43,302 nt of DNA from Lingula anatina (taxonomy: Eukaryota > Brachiopoda > Lingulata > Lingulida > Lingulidae), in assembly GCF_001039355.2 (NCBI RefSeq), contig NW_019773847.1, positions 140,070 through 183,371 on the forward strand, read 5' to 3'. A program made the position numbers and the translations under genes. Below the pieces are notes generated by a model that did no database searches, had not been told where the DNA came from, and saw only the letters and a list, made by a program, of their open reading frames with translations. This document shows, piece by piece, positions 10,740 through 22,076 of the stretch. Each line of letters begins with the position of its first letter. Position 1 is the first letter of the stretch.

Positions 10740-10767
10740 CCTTGGCTCCCACATCAACACTGGTAAA
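10740..10767 (-). pseudogene. Remnant of a linker exon that is intact in copy 2
   Basis: Around the splice donor this segment aligns with copy 2 exon 40,090-40,248 (GATGTGGG shared). The rest of the exon is gone, replaced by a poly-T-rich run on the gene strand. The donor GTATAG of copy 2 is replaced by GCAAGT, which would be legal only as a rare GC-AG donor. I regard it as a decayed exon; a 19-nt micro-exon would break the frame. Confidence 0.4.
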
Positions 10768-10898
10768 AAAAAACTATGATTATTGACCACACCTTTGGTA
10801 ATATAAAAAGAAAAGTTTGTAATTTTTAATAACAAAATTCAATATTGCTGATTCATCTTACTTGACAGTTTGTTATTTATCAGAGTAAAATAACTTAC

Positions 10899-10952
10899 GT
10901 TTTGCGGGACGTTTTGTGAATTGTGGGTCAGGGTCTCCAATCCTGTGTTTTC
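10899..10952 (-). CDS. NLR-like copy 1: 54-bp linker exon
   Basis: This exon is bounded by TTTTCTAG and a strong GTAAGT donor. In the common phase (two bases, 17 codons, one base) it reads KHRIGDPDPQFTKRPAK, a basic, proline-containing linker. Joining it to the 41-bp exon keeps the frame open (split codon CGC, Arg). I found no counterpart in copy 2. No domain is recognised. Confidence 0.65.
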
Positions 10953-11399
10953 CTAGAAAATAAAATAAGAAATGCATTTAAGTTTGTTTTCTTGGTGAAT
11001 ACATCGTGCAAACACTCAAATTTTCTATATAAAAAGCAAACGATATTTATATACAAATGTTGTACAATATTTAAATATACATGTATTTTGAAACTACAAC
11101 TGTAGTGTTCCCTATGGTATTGTAACAACGTACATGTATTAAAGACTTAAACTATTTATTACAGGATTAAAAGTCCATGCCTCACACCCATGACCTCTGA
11201 CCTACATCACGTGACGTATTGCATCATTACATCACACCCCTTCCACCCACAAAAAAATTAGACTATTGTAATAATTATGTTTGAACATACGTAGACCTAG
11301 GCAAATGTGAAAAGAAAATTATAAATAATTTTTACAAATATTAAGGTTTGTGGATAATTTGTCGTAACATAAAATGAGCACACGCAATTTGAATATTAC

Positions 11400-11522
11400 T
11401 AATTTTCCTGGTCTTATCTCGTCTAGTTTTCCGTTCTGAGTTTTCAGATCTTTGGCCTGATGCGGAGGTTGAGGGTGCTGGAGAGTCCTTGTCAGACAGA
11501 GTAGAAGATCTACTTCGAGATC
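11400..11522 (-). CDS. NLR-like copy 1: Arg/Ser-rich exon b
   Basis: Exon of 123 bp (2+120+1). It begins after TCCAAATCAG and encodes a low-complexity basic segment starting SRSRSSTLSDKDSPAPSTS and ending in a KTRRDKTRKI cluster. It resembles the exon at 12,354-12,464 in acceptor, phase, start and end, so the two are a tandem exon duplication. RS/SP motifs and basic clusters often serve as phosphorylation sites or nuclear-import signals, but no function is shown. The donor (A|GTAATA) is weak, so its use needs transcript support. Confidence 0.65.
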
Positions 11523-11599
11523 CTGATTTGGAGGGAAATAGTCTTAACAAGATATATTTGCACATCTGTACAGTAGTATCAGTATTATTGATACCATAT

Positions 11600-12276
11600 C
11601 AGGCCCGTAGCCAGGGGGGGGGGGGGGGGGGGGGGGGGGGAGATCNNNNNNNNNNNNNNNNNNNNNNNNNNNNNNNNNNNNNNNNNNNNNNNNNNNNNNN
11701 NNNNNNNNNNNNNNNNNNNNNNNNNNNNNNNNNNNNNNNNNNNNNNNNNNNNNNNNNNNNNNNNNNNNNNNNNNNNNNNNNNNNNNNNNNNNNNNNNNNN
11801 NNNNNNNNNNNNNNNNNNNNNNNNNNNNNNNNNNNNNNNNNNNNNNNNNNNNNNNNNNNNNNNNNNNNNNNNNNNNNNNNNNNNNNNNNNNNNNNNNNNN
11901 NNNNNNNNNNNNNNNNNNNNNNNNNNNNNNNNNNNNNNNNNNNNNNNNNNNNNNNNNNNNNNNNNNNNNNNNNNNNNNNNNNNNNNNNNNNNNNNNNNNN
12001 NNNNNNNNNNNNNNNNNNNNNNNNNNNNNNNNNNNNNNNNNNNNNNNNNNNNNNNNNNNNNNNNNNNNNNNNNNNNNNNNNNNNNNNNNNNNNNNNNNNN
12101 NNNNNNNNNNNNNNNNNNNNNNGGGGGGGGGGGGGTTCGAAAGAACCACCCTTTTTGCTGGGAAAAGGTCCACTTTGAATAAAATTTGATCTAAGTACAT
12201 GAAAGTTTTATGGTAAAAGGTCCACTTATTTAGAAAACGAACCCCCCCCCACTTGAAATTGCTGGCTACGGGCCTG
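11600..12276. mobile_element. MITE with CAGGCCCGTAGCCAG termini, containing the assembly gap
   Basis: The outer ends are perfect inverted repeats, CAGGCCCGTAGCCAG at the left and CTGGCTACGGGCCTG at the right, with ATAT flanking each side. G/C runs follow inside both ends. This end sequence fits common hAT-type non-autonomous elements of aquatic animals (family assignment from general knowledge). I could not find a clean 8-bp target duplication. The middle is unknown because of 477 Ns. It lies in the intron between the two RS-rich exons. Confidence 0.7.
11646..12122. other. Assembly gap (477 N)
   Basis: The gap lies between two poly-G tracts inside a MITE. The homopolymers probably caused it, and its true length is uncertain. 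Any further linker exon here would be invisible. Confidence 0.98.
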
Positions 12277-12353
12277 ATATTTTGATAAACATTCTGGCAC
12301 AGGAACAACGAAATGAGCATTCACAATTTATTTTTCAATTTTCTAAATCTTAC

Positions 12354-12464
12354 CAATTTTCGCCCTCTTCTTGTGGTGACGCCCAGATTTTTGGCCACTT
12401 TCGGAAGTTGAGGGTACTGGAGAACCGTCGCTGTCAGACTGGGAAGACGATCTGCTTCGTGAAC
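12354..12464 (-). CDS. NLR-like copy 1: Arg/Ser-rich exon a
   Basis: Exon of 111 bp (2+108+1) between TCCAAATCAG and GTAAGA. It encodes SRSRSSSQSDSDGSPVPSTS and then a basic tail RHHKKRAKI. It is clearly similar to exon b (11,400-11,522): same acceptor, same start, the shared pattern SP-PSTS-S-GQ-S, and the same out-phase. It joins upstream to the 69-bp exon through a split GGT (Gly). It is a linker between HEPN and CARD, perhaps disordered and phosphorylated; no enzymatic role is suggested. Confidence 0.7.
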
Positions 12465-12599
12465 CTGATTTGGAGGGAAGTATAAACAATTTATAGATGT
12501 GCATATCAACTGTAATATCACTGGGATATATGGTCCATCTGAATTGAAAAGTGGTTTTCAAGCAAGTACAGGTAATTGCTTCCTGGAGCAGATTAAGTA

Positions 12600-13998
12600 A
12601 AATGGGGATGATCAGTTAGTCATGAAATAAATAAATGATTGACATGGTCATAAATATCACTGCAGCAAAGGTGTCAAATGGACAGAAATATTAATTACAA
12701 AACTGATTGAAGGAGCAGTAAACAGCCAATTTAACATTAAAGTGCAAAGAATATGTTTTGCCGTTTACAGGTATGTTCTAATATACTACATAAATATGCA
12801 CTATTTCTCTGTACATTTCGAAATTTCTATAAAAGAAAATGGCCTCGGACCAGTGGAAATTCAAAGTCAGGCGTTGGAAAAAGTGTAAATAATGTGTAAA
12901 TAAGGCATTACTTATAATTGACGTGACGTTTTCTCGCCATCGAAGAGTCACAGTAACAGTACTTCATAAAAGGTACACGTTGGACTGACCAACGTCTTGA
13001 TCGGTCAAACATGGGCTCACCAGCGATTACAGGTCACAGTAGCACTGCTAATTATGTGCTGAGTACATGTATGTAGTAGAAACAAGGATCTCTGAATAAT
13101 GACGTAATTACTAAACGTCTATGGCTTAGAAGGAATGAACATCGTTAGATAGTGTAGACTTAAAAATTATCATGTAAAGGGATAATGCTAATTCAAGATG
13201 ATGACGAGTTTGTTTTGAAATTAAAAACACATATCCTTCACCTGAATAGATATCAGTATTTTTTTCACAACAGTAAGACTGAAAGGGTTACTTGTGATTT
13301 TATAGGTAAATATGCGAGATAATGCGTTTGTTTTATCAAACAGCGTTATTAGAGGCTTAGGTCCCTGAACAAAATTGATTAAAAGCAAACGTTTTATTTC
13401 AAACCTTTGTCATTAACCATGCCAATTTTCATGATGATATCTGACTAAGTTACGGAGGTACAACGCAAACCGATCACTATCTAACATCAATTTACAAAGC
13501 AGTTTTTAGAATTGACGTCAATGGAAAAGAGAAGCAGAAGTGCATGAGGTGGTTAGGTGGTTAAGAATACTGCTAAAAGGGGAATATTTGCTTTAGAATG
13601 TTTAGTTTGATTGCACTGATATCAAGATACCTATTCTAAGTTGAAGTAATGTGGGAGATATTTTGACCAATTTAGGCCATATTTTCCCTCCAGAGAGTAG
13701 TAAAACTGACCAGAACAGTATGTCTGGTAAACTTCTAATCACCACCTATGTTCTGCTGAGTTATAATCTTTTAAGTTTCCTAGTCATTACTTTAAAAAAC
13801 TGATTCTTCACGTACACTTGTATCAAAATATAAATACAACCTTTATATCTTCATAATAAAGTCACTCTTTATGATTAAGACACTTGAGAATGGTATGATA
13901 TTAGAAACCATTATTTATGTCATGCAGCAGTAGACATGATATATCTCCATACATTAATATATCCAAACTTGGACCTGACATTAACTGTAGTATATTAC
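12600..13998. other. Intron of NLR-like copy 1
   Basis: About 1.5 kb lies between the 69-bp exon and RS exon a. I see no exon-like frame with matching phase and no recognisable transposon. Confidence 0.5.
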
Positions 13999-14067
13999 CT
14001 GGACTTATCCGGCGTTCTGATTTATCTTGATCCCTCTCATAAAGCACCTGAACTTTTTCCTGAATGT
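13999..14067 (-). CDS. NLR-like copy 1: 69-bp charged linker exon
   Basis: This exon (2+66+1) lies between TTTACAG and GTAATA. It reads IQEKVQVLYERDQDKSERR and then ISP, a short, highly charged, probably helical segment. It follows the HEPN exon through a split GAC codon (Asp). Copy 2 has no separate equivalent, but its HEPN exon carries a longer charged, possibly coiled-coil tail that may fill the same role. Confidence 0.7.
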
Positions 14068-14450
14068 CTGTAAACAAAACACAAATACACTGTAGTTATC
14101 AAACACAGGTATGAAAATCAAATTGAGGCTTTTAAGAGTGACGATTGTATTTCATCTGCAACCTTATCAGTATGTTGTTAACACTACATTGTTTTCGTAC
14201 CATTACTTTCAACTCATTCTCTCAAAAATTTTGTTAAAGAAAATGCAAATATATCTCAATCTTAAATATAAAACTTTAAAGAGGATTCTTGGATCCTGAT
14301 GTTGTTGCCACTATCATTACATCTACCTCATTCACATCCAAGAAAATGTTTGAAATAAAGTTGCTCCCGAACCAAAATGTTAACAACGAAGGCATATGTG
14401 CACCAATGTGTTTTATTTGAAGAAAGCATTTAAAAGAACAAAGTGCTTAC

Positions 14451-15158
14451 CTTTGAGCATATCATGGTGTTCCATCATCCACTCTTTCACCTCTTTGTCA
14501 TAATTGTACAGTTTGTTCATAACATCTTGGTATTCCTTAAGTAAACCAGGGTCAAGCGGTCTGTGCAAGATGGCGTCGTATTCATCACCACTGTACCTAG
14601 CAGAGAGAGCCAGGAGACTGGACTTGAGACCGGAGAATTTTTCTCGGAAAACATCCAAGCTGATTGCTGTCTCTTTTATATGAGCATACTCAACATTCCG
14701 ATATCTTTTAACTCGCCCAATCTCGGCTTCTCTCGATGAATCGCTGTCTGAGGGGTTGTCCCATGCTTTGGACCCGGTTACCAGTTTTGTAATGTTCCGC
14801 AGCAAAAGCACAGTCAGTGTGATGTCTAAATCACCAACAGTTACTGATGTGGAGGGATTCCCAGAAGGATACAGTTGGTCTTTTTGCTGCTTATTAAATA
14901 CTGGTAACCTAAACAGGGTTTTCCTGATAGTTCCATCACGAAGCACCCCACATAACAACCCCGTGTTGGGGTCAAATATATTATTGGGGTACTTTTTTGT
15001 CAGCTCTTCCTGCAGAACATGTTGCAAGACCGTCAGGGCATAATCAAGAATTAAAATGCACAAACGGAAAAAATTCTCCTGGTCGGAGCCGGTGTATGAC
15101 TCTATTGCTGTTGCCATGGTTCTGGTATCTGTCACTTCTATGTCTTTCCCTGCCTCCT
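14451..15158 (-). CDS. NLR-like copy 1: DZIP3-type HEPN domain exon
   Basis: Exon of 708 bp (2+705+1) between CAATTTCAG and GTAAGC. It encodes a HEPN domain of the DZIP3/hRUL138 type: ENFFRLCILILDYALTVLQ, the LYPSGNPSTSVTVGDLDITL block, LTVLLLRNIT, AWDNPSD and RYRNVEYAH. Counting from MATA, R140-x5-H146 matches the R-x4-6-H RNase motif of HEPN families. An ATG sits 14 codons in, but the preceding EAGKDIEV is open and matches EAGK in copy 2. Either this is not the first exon or translation starts at one of the downstream ATGs. HEPN domains act as RNases or scaffolds; which applies here is unknown. Confidence 0.82.
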
Positions 15159-17396
15159 CTGAAATTGAATAGAAAATGGAAATTTTACCCGTCAGTGTGG
15201 GTCCAATTATATCAAATTGTAAGTATCTAATGCATCATTTTTTAACAAATAAACTTGAAATATTTTAATGTGAAGAGATGGAATACAGCAAATGGAAATG
15301 GCAAGGAGAAACACAAATGCGTGTCCTAAATAAATGGGGCATAAAGTCACAGGCTTGCTGAATGCTGGAGGAGAATAAACGCTGGCTGTAAACGTTTGGG
15401 GGCAGGGCGTATTATGATGATGATGATGAAGAGCGATGTAGTTTTTATTAGCATGTGCATTTGTACACTTAGTATACACTTGACCAAAAAAGTAAGGAAA
15501 CATCGTTATTTTGAATGGATATAATATAATGGCACAGAAAGGGTATAGAAGATGGAAAAGATTACCCCAAAAGGATCTTCCATTTTTGTGTTATTGGACC
15601 TTAATGCTCTAACATCAGTGGAAGGTCCGGGCTGGTGAAAATCCTTTTTGTTCTGAGACCCTTTATGGCATCGATCATTCACGCCAAGGCACTTTTCTGT
15701 CAAAGGCTGTCAGGTGATGTTGTTGATATTGCGACATAAAATATTTTCAGTGCTAAATTGTCATCTGATATTCTCACATTTGTTCCCTGTGGTTGATACA
15801 TACATATGAGGCACCAGGGTCTTGCTATCAAGTTTTAATACCGTTCATATTTTCCGGACCATTGCTATCATTTAATCATCCAAGTTTTATAATTTAAGCG
15901 ATATTCACAGAACAATGGCATTGTATTGTTAGGTGACCCAATGCCGAATTGCTCTTTTGACCCAACTGATTGAAAGACATACAACGGTATTGAAATTATG
16001 CGCTTTGAAAGAACTTTTGTGCCGTTGCTAATGTCCTCAAAACAGGCTAATATTTTGTGCAGGTGATTCAAGTGAGAAAACAAAACGCTGCATGGGAGCT
16101 TACAATGGTCGATGTTGATCTCCATCCTGCGTTTAATTGCGAAATGGCGTCCGGGTTCCCCTTTTTTGCACCAAATCAAGATTTATTTCAGATTATATCA
16201 GGTACCAATGTAACACGTACTTGGAATTATGGCTTAATAGTAAGGACATATTGCCCAACAGTTCGACAAAATTCGATAAATTCGGGTATAGTGATTTGTG
16301 ATGTTTTCATCAAATTCAAGATTGCGTTTTAGGTGTAAAGGAAAATAAAAACAACTGATAACAAAGATCCCCATCTGAACGAGTTCCTACAAATTGGATT
16401 AAATTATTTCATTTTTTTAATAAAATAGGGCAAGTATAGAATAATCAGAAAAGTTCCAAACCACAAAAAAGTGGTAATATGTTTAACCGGCAGTTGTTTC
16501 TGGCTTAACAGATCAAGGAATCAAGTCTAAAGTACGGGTCTAATTATTGTAAAATTGGCATTTGTTAGCAGGAAAACGCAACTGAATGCATATCGATCGT
16601 GTCAATAAATTGTTCTTTGTCAGAGAAGAGTTTTATCAGATGTTTTATATTATGAGAATAAAGTTTTAAAAAATTATTCATTTAACAGCCAATATTGACA
16701 AGTAATATTTCCTCCAATATTTTCATAGCTGACCCGCCAACACAGATCTATGACTATATTGAGAGGAATTGGAGGTATGGAGGAATTGATCACAAGATAA
16801 AAAATACATAGATGTAACAACACGCTGATGTGATTTTTTTACTTATCTTATCAAATTAAGTGTACATATAAAACACATAATTACTTATATGTTTAAAAAA
16901 TGAGGAGTGCTTAAGAGAATAACCATTCGTCCACACAGAATTCCAGTGGGAAAGAAAACTTATAAGCACCGAGATTTTAGGTGTCAGTATTGATACAAAT
17001 ACTGTATGTTTTATTTCTTATTACTATGCACAATTTGCACTGACGTCATATCTTGACGAGTCAGAGGCAATCAAACCAATTCTCGGTAGAGGGGTGTCTG
17101 CTCTATTGAAACTTCTTTTGCCTACCAAATTATGGGTGTCGTAGACGCGAACAATTTTCTCAAAACCTCAAAACCAAAACCTCAAAACCTTGTGGTCTAG
17201 TTCTGTTGGGGTGGAGGTGTAAAAAAGTTATGATTATTGCACAATAAATAATTCACTTACAGGAAGCTTAAAAGATGGGAAAAGATCTCTTGAAAAGGAT
17301 CTTAATTTTTTGTGCCAAGCTATACGTAGGCTTTACTTTTCTATGTTGGCTTCAAACAAATTGAAACTTACAATGTTTAATTTATCTTTGTCCAAA
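15159..17396. other. Spacer 5' of NLR-like copy 1
   Basis: About 2.2 kb with no exon I can support. An upstream exon or promoter of the HEPN gene should be here, but no TATA or initiator stands out. A short ATG run (about 15,415-15,430) and AT-rich sequence are visible. The stretch around 15,700-15,770 is weakly similar to 20,930-21,000. Confidence 0.45.
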
Positions 17397-18789
17397 GGAC
17401 CTAAGTGATTTTACCACCAGAGGTGGGCTCAGCGCCCCCCCCCCCAGCCCACCCCCCAACCGGCTGGCACACTCTACCAGCTACTATCAAGGCAGTTGCG
17501 CAACCAATACTTTAATAAGTTATGAATAACTTTAAAATTGGAACCGATCGACCCAGCAGAATCAGGTGATGTTGTCAATAACCAGGACGGATCCAAAGTC
17601 TAGGCTGCACTAGTTTAATACAGGTTATCTAAAGTTCTCTCGAAATTGTCACCTGATCGAGTTAGCAAAATCAGGTTACGTTGCAAACAACCAGGACGGC
17701 AACCAGGGCTAGGCCATACTAGCAGAGATCATGTGATATCAGTAACAGACCGATATTCTAGATTCTTGCAGGGGGAAAAAGAATCAAAATTTTCTTTATT
17801 TTTACTCAGCATATCTCTGTGTCCTTCTGTCTGGGACATGAATTATGCCACAATTAATGCATACACAGCATTATTTTCTATTCCACAGGTATTTAATAGT
17901 TTAGGGCGAATTAATATATTTATTTGTGTGTGCAACCTCACCTCCCCCCCCCCCCTCCAAAAAAAAAAAAAAAGTTAATTACGATATGGGTTGTCTTACA
18001 ATTTAGAATCTTAGAATCTTTTTCAGGTTTAACGTCAATCAACTTAGTGTTCAAACGCGCATAATAAGATTTCACGAAGTAGAAATGTTCAGATTAACGG
18101 GGACTCGGTGAGCTTTTTTTTAAAGTTTCATAGTAATAGCTTCTTTTCGTCAATAATTAAAACTGGTCATTATTTGCACTCGGATAGGAAATTTTTTGAA
18201 AAATTGGAAATTTTGATTCCATGTAGGTCTGTTGGCACTTCATGCTCCATTTGCAACAAATATTAATTTTCAATGAGATCCTTCAGTACCGTTGACGCTT
18301 TGCCTGTTGATTAACCAGAGCTGTATTTTTGTAATGTCGCCTTTTTTTCCACGAACGATGATGCAATCTTCGCCTAGCAAACATCACATACCCCTGTAAA
18401 GCTACATGTAGAACAATGGTTCATAAATGACCATGAATATCGGTAGGGATGGGATATCCTACCAACAAAATATTAAATCAATTTTTATGTAAATTTAATT
18501 GTTTAAAGATACATATTTAATTTCATTGATCAATAGATAATATTTATCTTATACTTGGCTGTACGTGTGCATAAACAATATCTGAAAGGTAGGCGTAAGC
18601 TTCATTACGTTGTTAAAGTTTAATAGCCTTTACTTTGCTTAACAAAAGGGTTAGTACTTAAATCATTTATAAAACAAAAAAGTGTTATTCTGTTGTAATT
18701 GATATAATGACATGGTAAACTTTACAGCGGATCAAACTGGGGAGACAGTTTCACAAGAGTGAGTTAAAAGACAAAAGCGAAACAATTAT

Positions 18790-18950
18790 TAACCTTGCTA
18801 TTTTCATGCGGACTTAGGTCCTGAATATCGAAAACATCACCTGATTTTGCTGACTGGCAGTTCTGAAGTAATAGATAACTTATAAAACTTAGTACAGCTG
18901 TGCACAAGTGCATTGATAACAGTAGTGTGGTGTCCGCTTTATTGATATAA
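18790..18950 (-). repeat. Inverted copy of the repeat core
   Basis: Read on the minus strand, this segment (AGCAAAATCAGGTGATGTTT, GGTTATCT-like block, TATCAATGC, TGTGCACAG) matches the direct cores at about 17,465-17,590 and 20,035-20,150. R1 therefore contains the same ~150-bp core in both orientations. Confidence 0.65.
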
Positions 18951-20607
18951 TGATATGTTAAATTTTACATTGAATCAGGCTGGGGGGGAAGACAATAGCG
19001 AAACAATTATTAATCTTGATATTTACAATGTCACAAACGGGTGTCTGTCATACATATCAAAACAAACAAGCAAACAAACAAAACCAAGACAATAAAATGA
19101 TAACCGTTTTCTATTAAAGTTTAGGCTTATAACGGAAAACAAAAGTAGAAAATGTGAATTTAGTTGTTAAATGGCGCACATGGTTTGCTTGTACCGGGTG
19201 TGGTAAACAGAAGAAAGTGAATGAAGAAATGTCGTTCAGTTGGTGCAGCTAAGCATACTATATGTAAAGAAATGTATTTTTGGTTACTAACATCGGTCAT
19301 CGTATCGTATTTACCCAGGATAATACTTTGCCTATACAGTGTCATCTCATGAACGCTTCAGGATAACGCTTTGATCCAGGTATTAATTTTGATATCACGC
19401 TGATTTGTCTGCTGACCTCAATGAGATTATCTTTGAACGTGCGCGATTGATAAACGTGTTTTAAATCCATTGTTTGTAATATAAAACAGATTTCATTAAA
19501 TTGTACATGATATACTTTATTAAATAACAAACATGCTTTTACGTGTAATAATTTACGCATGATTATGGATACGCCCCTGGACTGCAGACTGTAAGGGCGT
19601 ATTCCCAGAGCTTTTAGATCGTTCTATCCCCGCGGGGATTCTCACTAGATTACTGTCAGATAATCCGGCTTAAATGTCCGTCCCGCCTACTACAAGCTGT
19701 AAGGGCGTAATTAACTTTCGTGCCCGCTCGGCTCACAGCTATTTAGCGTGAACCCCCAGGGAGTTAGGTCGATCTAAAGTAGATCGATCTAATCTCTGGG
19801 AATGGGGTCTATGCTTTAGCAGTGTAGACTTAAATGTCAACATTCAAAGAGGCGTAAGGGAGAATAAAGGTATATGACAGAAAGCTAAAATTCCCTAACA
19901 GAACACTTTTTATCATTTACTCTTGGTTTGGTTGAAATCCCATATACATGTACCAAAGGATCTGGCTGATTTTAACGAGCGAGGTGGGTAAAACGCCCCC
20001 CCCCCCCCCAAACTGGCTAACTGCCACACTCTACTTCTGCTATCAATGCTGTTGTACACAGTGACACATCGTTTAATAGGTTATCTATTACTTCAAAATT
20101 GTCACGCAGCAGAATCAGGTGATGTTGTTAATAATCAGGACGCAATTAAATCAAGGCTGAACTAACAGGGGCATGTAATATATCAGTAATAAAATGTAAT
20201 GCATATAGGTGTACGCTACGTGTCGGCTTTAAGTGTTATTTGTTTTTTTTTTCTTAATTTGTCTTCAAACTAAACATACAAAAGATAAGAAAAAAATATA
20301 CCACCCTAAGCACTTGATATCAAATAGATTTTAGGGATATAACACAAAACAGATCGTTACATTTAAATGGACATATGTGTGTAGTGTGTCCACTTTTCTC
20401 CATCTTGAAAAGAACCCTGTCCTTTTTTCTTTGAACCCTTTTATATGCGGTGGATATTCAAATACAAGCCAATTAAGGTACTAGCGAAATGTAATGTGTG
20501 TTGAAAAAGAGAGTGGGTTTTGTGGATAGAAGTTAGGGGACAGACTCAAGCTATTTCTATAAAATATCAAAAAAGGCGAGAGAAGGGGACGAGGGAGGAA
20601 GCACCTT

Positions 20608-20655
20608 ATATATATATATATATATTTAGAGAAAGAGAGAGAGAGAGAGAGAGAG
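20608..20655. repeat. (TA)n then (GA)n microsatellite
   Basis: A short TA run passes into a GA run at the position matching the long GA tract of unit R2. Confidence 0.9.
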
Positions 20656-20860
20656 TTTGCACGTAGTAAGCCTCAAACTGTACCTCTAAAACATCAATCT
20701 ATCTGCCGTCTGTTACTGGTATTTCTTCAAAAATGTCATTAAGGAAGTCTTCTACACTCAGCAGATATAATACATCATTGGTATTCCATGCCCAGAGAGC
20801 TTTTGCACAAAGACGTTTTGTCAGATTTTTCCATCATGAAGACATTTTTCGTTTTAAGTC

Positions 20861-22074
20861 TTCGAAAGTGACATTCATTAAGCTGCGATAAGATATTCTT
20901 TTAATGGAGAAACAAATGACGTCCCTCAAATGTTGTCAGGTGATGTTGACATAACGAGTCCTAAAAATATTTTTCGTGTCACGTGGTCATCTGGTACTGG
21001 AGCTCCTTATTTCCAAAAAAAAAAAAAACATTGCTTTTATCGCAAAATAGTCGCTACCATTACCTTTGCAACAAGTTATGTTCACTTTGATCTGTTCTTT
21101 TTCAAACTTTTCAATCATCAAAGTTCGATGAATTCAAGCAATGTTCTGTATGTGTACAGCATCTCGACTTCACCTTCAAATGATGAGACTGCGCACAGAA
21201 GCTCCTTATATTATGGTGAATGATCACATGGGTGCCGACCTCAAACACAGGCTCTTATCTGAATAAATATTGCTTTATATACGGATGACGCATTGACTAT
21301 GAATCAGATTGAACGGACTGAAGCCGGGTGTTATCTATTTAATTCCCACGTTGTTCATTAAATCACCAATTAAAATATAGATTTTTATGCGTATAACAGC
21401 GTTACATGTATGACGAAAGGTTTGCGCCTGTATGATGGCGTCTGTCTAACCTTAGCAGCCTTAGGGTTTAAACTGTGGGGTATGTTTGTTTTGTTTTTTT
21501 TCTGTGTGTTGAGCCTCCGGAAATAACGTCTGTGTGATATAAAGAGAAGAGCGCAGAAAGTGAGATTTTATTTTTTAAAACATGTCAAGTGTAAGACATT
21601 TATATCGGACAAGTGATCTATTATTTAGCAAGACACTTGCGTTTGCTGAAGGGAAGTTGGACATAACTCTAACGGTCCAACAAATAGAAAGCACCTGTGA
21701 CCGGTCAATGAGTTGTGAACGTGGCCAGTTCTCATGTGATGTGTTGGTATATAGCATGATCAGTACACAGTAGATCTATGAAAAAAATTTGTGGGTTATT
21801 TCTTTATTCATTTTTACGCGTAAGATAAATTTATCACTTTTTATTTTCAAATGACTGACATAAGTGTGTCGTCAGGGGACCATTGAAATTTATATTGACT
21901 ATACTTTAAAAAAAATCTGGAATCATTAATTCAACCCCAGGTAATACCACAAACAAAATCATTGTCAGTATGGACGACACGGATGTTAAACTTACCAAGA
22001 CTTGAAAAATAATTGTATCAAACACATTGCTAATATACTTGATAAGATAAAAGAAAATACTTCATAACAATGCA
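20861..22074. other. Gene-free spacer
   Basis: No exon is seen. The part from about 21,600 to 22,070 is similar to 29,770-30,310 (shared AACGTGGCCAGTT, then a decayed series of blocks ending in GATAAGATAAA-like sequence). It is therefore also part of the repeated landscape. Confidence 0.5.
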
Positions 22075-22076
22075 TA

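Larger units (their letters stand above)
17397..20860. repeat. Complex repeat, unit R1
   Basis: A non-coding unit collinear, with indels, with 24,368-27,660. Shared landmarks in order: ACCTAAGTGATTTTACC with a C-run (17,400), the AATCAGGTGATGTTGTCAAT core, TTTCACGAAGTAGAAATG (18,070), a GAATGAAGAAAT block (about 19,215), a GCAGACTGTA block (19,580), a GA microsatellite (20,635) and a TCTTCTACACTCAGCA block (about 20,747). No coding potential is seen. Its origin (satellite or nested transposon) is unclear. Confidence 0.65.

Noticed and set aside
11489-12320. Long open frames across the N gap on both strands
   Set aside because: They are created by unknown bases read as X and by poly-G/poly-C runs.
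15868-16332. Overlapping open frames of about 100 codons on both strands
   Set aside because: No splice sites in phase, no recognisable domain and no copy in the duplicated region; chance frames are expected at this length.
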